Origin: Clostridiales bacterium
Lineage (GTDB): Bacteria; Bacillota; Clostridia; Oscillospirales; Oscillospiraceae
DNA: 23,521 nt
Direction: 5' to 3'
Assembly (NCBI GenBank): GCA_004556345.1
Contig: SFHQ01000027.1
Location: 1-23,521, forward strand
Part shown: positions 17,599 to 23,521 of the stretch, in pieces
Numbering within the stretch: position 1 is the first letter of the stretch
Layout of the letters: each line of letters opens with the position of its first letter
Translations under genes and position numbers: made by a program
The notes under the pieces: model-generated
Database searches by the model: none
Told to the model about the DNA's origin: nothing
Seen by the model: only the letters and a program-made list of their open reading frames with translations

Positions 17599-17683
17599 CT
17601 TTCCCCGTGAGACAAACCCCACCGGACAGAGAGAGTCTCAAGCTCCCCTTCCCGAACTGTCCGGCACCTTCTGCCTCTTAGGT
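17542..17683 (-). ncRNA. Candidate structured RNA or attenuated leader (pseudoknot plus terminator)
   Basis: Reading the minus strand, a possible promoter is TATACA (17713-17718), 17 bp, CATACT (17690-17695); each hexamer matches consensus at only four of six positions. The transcript would start near 17683. It contains two interleaved helices forming an H-type pseudoknot: CCGGACAG (17657-17664) with CTGTCCGG (17622-17629), and TGAGAC (17635-17640) with GTCTCA (17608-17613). The 25-bp terminator hairpin follows, giving an RNA of about 140 nt. Readthrough would enter the kinase operon. A CTCTCTCT stretch at 17629-17636 could also pair with GAGAGAG of the terminator, a possible antitermination switch. 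I do not recognise a known riboswitch or RNA family. Pairings are seen; transcription and function are inferred. Confidence 0.42.
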
Positions 17684-17717
17684 GTGTTTAGTATGCCATA
17701 AAAAGCGGAGCTTGTAT

Positions 17718-17736
17718 ATCCGTCCAAAGTATGAGA
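17718..17736 (-). repeat. 19-nt inverted repeat, left copy
   Basis: On the + strand it reads ATCCGTCCAAAGTATGAGA. Its reverse complement, with one mismatch, occurs at 20745-20763, so the two copies flank the c-di-GMP gene in inverted orientation about 3.0 kb apart. The outward end forms the first base of the putative minus-strand -35 at 17713-17718. Confidence 0.6.
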
Positions 17737-17807
17737 AGGCGATCGATCTCCGTTAAAATCACGAGTATTTATCCGCATGGACACTAGGTGACACTTTGTT
17801 TTTTGGT

Positions 17808-17836
17808 TTGCAAACTTTGTTAGTCCGTGCTATACT
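17808..17836 (+). promoter_or_regulatory. Promoter of the c-di-GMP signalling gene
   Basis: TTGCAA (17808-17813) and TATACT (17831-17836) are 17 bp apart, the same hexamers as the divergent kinase promoter. Transcription should start near 17843, leaving a leader of about 35 nt. Confidence 0.8.
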
Positions 17837-17860
17837 GACTTCAAGATATTAAACTTTATA

Positions 17861-17877
17861 AAAAGGGGGGATCCCCC
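17861..17877 (+). promoter_or_regulatory. Ribosome site inside a G5ATC5 palindrome, abutting the start codon
   Basis: The only Shine-Dalgarno-like sequence for the c-di-GMP gene is AAAAGGGGGG (17861-17870). Its G5 forms a perfect palindrome with ATCCCCC, which ends at the base before the ATG (GGGGGATCCCCC, 17866-17877). A short GC hairpin could hide the ribosome site. The same 12-nt core lies in the kinase leader at 17385-17396. Confidence 0.6.
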
Positions 17878-20664
17878 ATGGAAGCCTTTACATTCCTGTC
17901 CAGCCTCCGGCGGAGCCAGGCTCTGATGCGCCTGCTGGGACACCGGCAGACGTATCTGTTTGAATACTTTACCGTGCAGGACAGCATGGTCATCTACAAC
18001 AAGGACATGACCGTCTGGCGGAAGATCGAGCATTACCTCGGCGGGGACCAGAGCATCCGCCAGGGCCAGCTCCGCCCCGAAGACAGCTGGCAGATGCGGG
18101 AGCTGCTGACGGGCAGTCTCCACGGCCCCATGGAGCTGCGGGGCATCCGAACGCAGGGCGAGGAGACGGTGTACGAGGTGGACGCCGTCCCCTCTGAAGA
18201 CGAGGCGGCCGGAACGATCTACCTGGGCTACATCCGGGACATCACCCTGGAAAAGGCCAAAGAAAAAAGTCTGCGCCAGCAGGCCCAGCGGGATTCCCTG
18301 ACCCTGCTGTACAACAACATGACCGGCAAGGCCCTCATCGACCAGTACCTGCGGGAGAAGGACCCCTACGCCTCCTGCGGCCTGCTGGTCATCGACGTGG
18401 ACTTTTTCAAGAATGTCAATGATCGCTACGGCCATCTCTTCGGGGATAAAGTCTTGCAGGAGCTGGCGCATTTGTTGCAGACGCTGTTCAGCAAGAAAGA
18501 TATCCTCGTCCGGGCCGGCGGCGATGAGTTTCTGGTCTTTCTGAAAGACGTGGACCACGCCACCCTGCTCAACAAGACCCGGCAGCTCTCCGAGTCCGTC
18601 CGCAAGATCCCCTTCTCGGAAAACGACTACTGCCTCACGTGCAGCATCGGGGCCTGCTTTCTGCCGGAAAACGTGTCTGGTTATTTATACAGCCAGCTCT
18701 TTGAAAACGCCGACTGGGCCCTTTACCAGGCCAAGGAAAACGGCCGCAATCAATACGTCTTCTGCGACGACCTCCGCCGCTACACCGAATCCACGCCCCA
18801 CGTGGCCCATCTGGACGCCGACGGGCCGGAGCTGGACACCCGCTACCTGCACAACGACCTGATCTCCACCGCCTTCGAGATCTTTGAAAGGACCAGTCGT
18901 TTTGAAGACGCCATCGACCTCTTCCTCAAGATCGTCGGCATCCTCCTGCAGCTGGACCGCATCACCATCCTCTCCACCAACATCAAGGAGCGGCGGCACA
19001 CCAAGCTCTTCCAGTGGCTGGCCTCCAAGGCTTCCTCTGCGCTGGCAGATACGGTCAGCTTTACCAAAGAGGATTTTCTCACCCTCTTTCAAAGCTATGA
19101 CGAAAACGGCATCGCCGTATTGCAGCACGACAACCTCAGTATGTACTCCCCCGCCGCCCAGGACCAGCTCATGCAGGGCGGCGTCAAGACCGCGGTCTAC
19201 ACCGCCATCTACAACGAGGGCGAGTATCAAGGGGCCGTGGCCTACATCGTCTGCGGCAGCAAGCGCTTCTGGACCACCCAGAGCCGCCGGGAGCTGGGGG
19301 AGCTGACCAAGATCATCACCGCCTACCTCACCCGCCACCTGGCCGCCAACGCCATCGACGGCGGCCGCATCACCGCGCCGGACTTCGACCGGCTCACGGG
19401 CCTGCTCTCCTTCACCCGCTTCCGGGAGGAGGTGGAGCACAAGATCGTGGGCGGCTACGCCGAGGGCTACCAGATCATCTACTGCGACTTTGAAAACTTC
19501 AAGTATTTCAACGAGGTCTACGGCTACGCCACCGGCGACAAGGTCCTGAAAGAGTTCAGCGATCTGCTCGTCGAGGCCGTAAAAACCAAGGGCGAGAGCT
19601 ACCTCTGCCGCATCGTGGGCGACCAGTTCTGCCTCTATCTCCGCCACACCCCCCAGGGGCCAGACGACTCCGTGGCCCGCTTTGCCGCGGCCTTTGGTCA
19701 GGCCTTTTCCCAGCGCCAGGCCCTGGTCTACCCGGAGGCCCACCTGCGGGTGCGCTTTGGCATCTACGCCGTGGAGCCCACTTGTCTCAGCGCCTCCTCC
19801 GCCATCGACAAGGCCAACTTTGCCCGGAAGCAAATTCTATCGGACGCCCACGAGCTGGTCCGCCTTTACGACAAGGAAGCGGCCCAGCGCCAGGCCCTGA
19901 CCAACGAGCTGATGAACGGCCTCATCCGGGCCATAGAGCACCACGAGTTCAAGCTCTACCTCCAGCCCAAGTTCTCTCTGGCTGACCTGACCGTCATCGG
20001 CGCCGAGGCCCTGGTCCGCTGGGAGAAGCCCGACGGGACCATCCTCTATCCCGACCAGTTCATCCCCATCCTGGAAAACAGCGGCCGCATTGTCGAGCTG
20101 GACCTCTACATGCTGGAGCAGGTGGCGGCCTTCTTAGAGCGCAACGCCAAGGCCGGGCGCAAGCTCATCCCCATCGCCGTGAACGCCTCCGTCCTCCTGG
20201 CGAAAGATCTGCGCAACGCCGAGACATACAGCAAGATCCTCGCCGACCACCACATCAACGCCGCCCTCTTAGAGATCGAGCTGACCGAGACCGCCGCCGT
20301 CTCCGAGTTTGACTGTGTGAAGCGTCTGTTCGCCTGTTTCCAGGAGAAGAACATGCAGACCTCCCTGGACGATTTCGGCGCGGGCTACTCCCTCCTGAAC
20401 TCTGTCGTGGACATCCCCATCAACACCGTGAAGCTCGACCGCAGCTTCCTCACCCGCTGCACCACGAACCAGCGGGGGCTTTACTTCCTCCAGGAGATCG
20501 TGAACATGGTCAAGGGCCTGGGCTACCAAGTCATCTGCGAGGGCATCGAGACCAAAGACCAAGTGGACCTCATGCGCTCCCTGGGCTGCGACGCCGCCCA
20601 AGGCTTCTGGTTCTCCAAGGCCATTTCGGCCGAAGCGTTCGAGGAAAAATACATGACCGACTGA
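17878..20664 (+). CDS. PAS-GGDEF-GAF-GGDEF-EAL cyclic-di-GMP signalling protein
   Basis: This 928-residue cytosolic protein probably makes and degrades cyclic di-GMP. A PAS-like sensor (about 25-125, ending GYIRDITLEKAK) precedes the first GGDEF domain (about 135-297), which has an intact GGDEF at 214-218. The residues at the usual RxxD inhibitory site read SKKD (205-208), so product inhibition may be lost. A GAF-like segment follows (about 326-490). The second GGDEF domain (about 502-665) is degenerate, with VGDQF at 580-584, so it is probably regulatory. The C-terminal EAL domain (about 672-924) keeps EAL 710-712, ELTE 801-804, DDFG 831-834, K852, E888 and Q908, consistent with active phosphodiesterase. 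There is no signal or transmembrane segment. It is monocistronic with its own promoter and terminator, and divergent from the two-component operon. Confidence 0.94.
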   Translation: MEAFTFLSSLRRSQALMRLLGHRQTYLFEYFTVQDSMVIYNKDMTVWRKIEHYLGGDQSIRQGQLRPEDSWQMRELLTGSLHGPMELRGIRTQGEETVYEVDAVPSEDEAAGTIYLGYIRDITLEKAKEKSLRQQAQRDSLTLLYNNMTGKALIDQYLREKDPYASCGLLVIDVDFFKNVNDRYGHLFGDKVLQELAHLLQTLFSKKDILVRAGGDEFLVFLKDVDHATLLNKTRQLSESVRKIPFSENDYCLTCSIGACFLPENVSGYLYSQLFENADWALYQAKENGRNQYVFCDDLRRYTESTPHVAHLDADGPELDTRYLHNDLISTAFEIFERTSRFEDAIDLFLKIVGILLQLDRITILSTNIKERRHTKLFQWLASKASSALADTVSFTKEDFLTLFQSYDENGIAVLQHDNLSMYSPAAQDQLMQGGVKTAVYTAIYNEGEYQGAVAYIVCGSKRFWTTQSRRELGELTKIITAYLTRHLAANAIDGGRITAPDFDRLTGLLSFTRFREEVEHKIVGGYAEGYQIIYCDFENFKYFNEVYGYATGDKVLKEFSDLLVEAVKTKGESYLCRIVGDQFCLYLRHTPQGPDDSVARFAAAFGQAFSQRQALVYPEAHLRVRFGIYAVEPTCLSASSAIDKANFARKQILSDAHELVRLYDKEAAQRQALTNELMNGLIRAIEHHEFKLYLQPKFSLADLTVIGAEALVRWEKPDGTILYPDQFIPILENSGRIVELDLYMLEQVAAFLERNAKAGRKLIPIAVNASVLLAKDLRNAETYSKILADHHINAALLEIELTETAAVSEFDCVKRLFACFQEKNMQTSLDDFGAGYSLLNSVVDIPINTVKLDRSFLTRCTTNQRGLYFLQEIVNMVKGLGYQVICEGIETKDQVDLMRSLGCDAAQGFWFSKAISAEAFEEKYMTD

Positions 20665-20685
20665 CCAAACAACAAAGAACCCACC

Positions 20686-20729
20686 CCGGCGCTCCCCCTC
20701 CAACCAGGATACAGGGAGCGCCGGTTTTT
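20686..20729 (+). terminator. Terminator after the c-di-GMP gene
   Basis: An 11-bp perfect stem (CCGGCGCTCCC, 20686-20696, against 20714-20724) with a 17-nt loop is followed by five T residues. It lies 21 nt after the stop codon. Confidence 0.9.
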
Positions 20730-20744
20730 GTGCCGCTTTTTTCC

Positions 20745-20763
20745 TCTCATACTTTGGTCGGAT
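20745..20763 (+). repeat. 19-nt inverted repeat, right copy
   Basis: It reads TCTCATACTTTGGTCGGAT, the reverse complement of 17718-17736 at 18 of 19 positions. Its last T is the first base of the surface-protein -35 box. The left copy meets a possible -35 on the other strand at the corresponding base. Confidence 0.6.
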
Positions 20764-20791
20764 TGGCAGGTCATGTCGAATCCACTAAGAT
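20763..20791 (+). promoter_or_regulatory. Promoter of the large surface-protein gene
   Basis: TTGGCA (20763-20768) and TAAGAT (20786-20791) are 17 bp apart. Transcription should start near 20798, giving a leader of about 130 nt that contains two overlapping hairpins. Confidence 0.65.
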
Positions 20792-20830
20792 ATTCTCGAA
20801 CGATTTCAACCACATTCAGAAGGATCATTA

Positions 20831-20874
20831 GGACAAGGGGCGTGCCCCTTGTCCCGTAGTGCGCACTACGGGAC
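20831..20874 (+). promoter_or_regulatory. Two mutually exclusive hairpins in the surface-protein leader
   Basis: The first is a perfect 10-bp stem, GGACAAGGGG (20831-20840) with CCCCTTGTCC (20845-20854), loop CGTG. The second is a perfect 24-nt palindrome, half-site GTCCCGTAGTGC (20851-20874). They share GTCC at 20851-20854, so both cannot form fully at once, as in switch-type leaders. Neither is followed by a T-run, so translation control, RNA stability or a DNA-binding site is likelier than termination. The function is inferred. Confidence 0.55.
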
Positions 20875-20927
20875 GGGCGCTTTCCTTGGCCTTGTGCAAA
20901 TTCAACCGAGAGAACAGGAGGTTTCCT

Positions 20928-23521
20928 ATGAAAAAACGACTACTCAGCTTGGCCCTCTGCCTGGCGCTTTGTTTGGGGCTGTTCCCCTTCGGTGCGTTGG
21001 CAACAGGCGGCGGCGGGATCTATGTGCCCCCCGGTAGCCATACAGAAGGGAGCGGCGGTACCTATACCCCCCAGAAGACACGCGGGCGGAGATCTGGTGC
21101 GTAAGCAAGCCCGATTCCATTGGCCGCAGCTATGACGGCACAACGGACGGAAGCACGATTCCAATCGACTTGACTTTTACAGACGGCACAAATAACATCA
21201 TACTCAAAGAAGGAACGGGCTTTACTGCCAAGAAGACCTTCGATTCCGCAGACGCGGGATGGCATACCGTCACTGTGGAGTTGAAACTTATCGGTGAAGC
21301 TGCAACGAAGTACAAACTCAAAGAAGATTCGGAGCAATTCACGATCGGCGGCTACATCAACAAGGCCTATCCCAAGCTGACCATGTCCCTTTCCAAGACG
21401 ACTTGTGCGGTGGGCGAAAAACTCCTTCCGCTTCTGTCTGTCGACGGTGTTCAGGAAGGTGCTGCGGTGACATACTACTATACACCGATCAAATCTGGAT
21501 ATTTGGAGTTTGAAGGCAGCAATGCCGTTCCCAAGATTGACGAGAACACTGCAATCAGCGAACCCGGCACATATTACGTCTATGCCAAGACCGGCGAAAC
21601 CACGAACTACAAAGAGGAACGGTCAACAACCGTGGAGCTTACGGTTAGCAACGATGTCGCTTCGGTGACGACGAGCGACGACGTGATCACCAACTATACC
21701 TCGCTCGATGACGCGCTGGATGCGGTGAAGGACGGCGATACCATCACGCTGCTAAGCGATGCGGCGGTCACTAGGTGGCATTCTCTCTCAACAGCGTTTA
21801 CCCTGGAGCTCAACGGCAAAACAGCCACGACAAATGCAGAGCTCTATATTTATGCGCAGGTCATCGTCCAGGACAACAGCACCGGGAAAACCGGCGGAAT
21901 GGCTGGCACCTCTCTTCTGAATGTGCAGTCGAATGGCGATCTGATCATCCAAAGTGGCACCTTCGGTGGACGAATCACGATAAACGATGGCAAGCTGACC
22001 ATTAAGGGCGGAACCTTCAACCAAGAGGTAGACCTTCGTAGAGGCGATTCCGATTCCGTTTTCTTCTCCGGCGGCACATTCGCGAATATTTGGTATCCCA
22101 ATTCCAGCGGTTCTTTCCTTGATCTACTGGCGGATGGTTGTGCCTTCTACGACAATAACGACCAACTCGTCAATGCCGCCAATAGCACAGGCGGATATTT
22201 GTACAACGTGAAGGTCAAAGAGCACCAGCACAGCTTTACCGACGGTGCGTGTGCCTGCGGCTACACCTGCCCGCACACTTCGGTAGACGAGAGCGGCGCT
22301 TGCGAGGTCTGCAAAAAGCAGTTCGCCGCCAGCGTGACGGCGGGCGAGTATGTCACCTATTATGATACCTTCGGCAGCGCGCTCTCTTATGCGACCCGGA
22401 ACGACGGCTGCACGCTGAAGCTGCTGGCGGACGTGACCGGAACGACAGTGATGATCAATAATCCGTTCATCTTTGATCTGAACGGTCACAGCGTCGATGC
22501 ACTGAGCGTGGACGCCAAGGCGACGATCAAGGACTCCGGTACGACGAAGGGCAGAATTGGTAAGGTGACGGTTTTCAATGAAAAGGTGACCGATCTGACC
22601 CTCGGTAGTCTGCTGGAGGAGGGCTATGCCTTCAAGTACGGAAACGGTTACTGGGCGAATGACAGTTACCTCCAAACAACAGAGGGGTCGTTTGTCACCG
22701 TTGAGAAGGCTCCTATCCAGAGCGTCAATGTGTACGCAAAGGACAAGAACAATCAGGAAATCTTGACCATAGCATATGGTGCGACGGGAGAGGTAACACT
22801 GGTCTCAAGCTGCAACCTGAGCGAAACGAGCGGAGAAAACCTCAGCTGCGCGTGGTATAAACTTACGGACGATACGGCGATCCCCCCGCTGGAAGGGGCG
22901 GCTGGCACGAGTTATAAGTTACCCGCCGATCTTCCTGCCGGGACGTACACCTACCGCGTCACCTTCACCAGCGACGGCTATTCCAAGAGCGCCGAGATCA
23001 CCATCACCGTTACGCCAATCAGCCTTGTGGGCGCGACGGTCACAGTCAGTAACCTGACCTACAACGGCAACCCACAGGAGCCGACGGTCACGGTCAAGCT
23101 CGGTGATGAAACGCTGAGTAGAGATAACGACTACACCGTGCAGGTCGCGAAGCAGACCGACGCGGGCAGCTATACGCTGACTATCAGCGGTAATGGCAAC
23201 TACACCGGCACAAAAACGGTAGAGTGGAAAATCCTGCCTAAAACCATAGCAAACCCGACTATCGAGGTTGGCTCTGGCGGAATCTATGACAAAACCGCTA
23301 AAACACCTTCCGTTGTGGTCAAAGACGATGATGCTACTATTCCTAATAGTGAGTACACAGTTTCTTACGAAAACAACACCAATGCAGGCACCGCTACTGT
23401 GAAAATTACGAACAAAGAAAATGGCAACTACACTGTTAATTGTAGCTCCACCTTCAAGATTCAAAAAGCGCCTGCACTGACACTAAAGACTATCAATGTA
23501 ACAGCAACGGCGGGCGTTGCC
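20928..23521 (+). CDS. Large secreted MBG/YDG-repeat surface protein, frameshifted at a C6 tract, 3' end outside window
   Basis: The start is the ATG at 20928, 6 nt after AGGAGG. A classic signal peptide follows (KKRLLSLALCLALCLGLF, then ALA before TGGG; cleavage after about residue 25). This frame stops at 21104 after 58 residues. The frame one base back is open without a stop from 21035 to the window end. Joining them by a -1 shift at C6 (21067-21072) gives TYTPPEDTRAEIWCV and a protein of more than 860 residues. Its body has a YDG-like module (about 21128-21350), a beta-helix-like surface segment (about 21690-22180), a Cys-rich CxC/CxxC element (about 22246-22320), a second beta-helix-like segment and tandem MBG-type repeats (about 23030-23470). 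An SLH anchor may lie beyond the window. Base composition is less GC-rich than the neighbours. The shift could be phase variation, programmed frameshifting, a pseudogene or a sequencing error. Confidence 0.8.

Noticed and set aside
21383..23521. Independent gene starting at an internal ATG of the surface-protein body frame
   Set aside because: The in-frame ATG codons I noted there lack an evident ribosome site and signal peptide, whereas a -1 join to the upstream signal peptide gives a coherent secreted protein.

Overview
The window looks like chromosome of a high-GC, gut-type Firmicute, most likely of the Oscillospiraceae (Flavonifractor/Oscillibacter-like); this placement is inference. It rests on GC-rich genes with strong AGGAGG-type ribosome sites, surface-layer homology (SLH) domains, an EFR1-type flavodoxin-ferredoxin, VanW and DegV proteins, and MBG/YDG-repeat surface proteins. 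No rRNA, tRNA, CRISPR array or transposase gene was seen.

Layout. (1) 1-1262: the 3' end of an SLH-anchored surface protein and its terminator. (2) 1431-9141: an ammonium-assimilation operon on the + strand, gltB-gltD-amt, starting from a near-consensus promoter and ending at a 32-nt perfect-palindrome terminator. The Amt protein carries a fused C-terminal PII domain. (3) 9279-10907: a TetR-like regulator (-) divergent from a DegV fatty-acid-binding protein (+). (4) 10919-13629: a minus-strand pair, a VanW-family envelope protein and a multi-pass membrane protein, divergent from (5) an EFR1-type flavodoxin/ferredoxin at 13765-14592. (6) 14663-17323: a two-component system on the minus strand, a histidine kinase with an extracytoplasmic ectodomain plus 7TM region and an OmpR-type regulator. 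(7) 17324-17877: an unusually structured 554-bp intergenic region. (8) 17878-20664: a PAS-GGDEF-GAF-GGDEF-EAL cyclic-di-GMP protein. (9) 20745-23521: a structured leader and the 5' part of a very large secreted MBG/YDG-repeat protein. Its signal-peptide frame is offset by one base from the body frame at a C6 tract.

How the parts fit. Region 2 imports ammonium and turns 2-oxoglutarate plus glutamine into glutamate, with transporter gating probably controlled in cis by the fused PII domain. Regions 6-9 look like a sensory and surface module. The kinase operon and the c-di-GMP gene diverge from promoters with identical hexamers (TTGCAA, 17 bp, TATACT), and both have G5ATC5 palindromes in their leaders. 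A 19-nt sequence flanks the c-di-GMP gene in inverted orientation, and each copy runs into a possible -35 box at the same base. The outward transcript on the left would carry a predicted pseudoknot and a 25-bp terminator hairpin, then enter the kinase operon. The one on the right would carry two mutually exclusive hairpins and then the frameshifted surface protein. I regard 17500-21130 as the part most worth testing; its regulatory reading is inference from sequence architecture.
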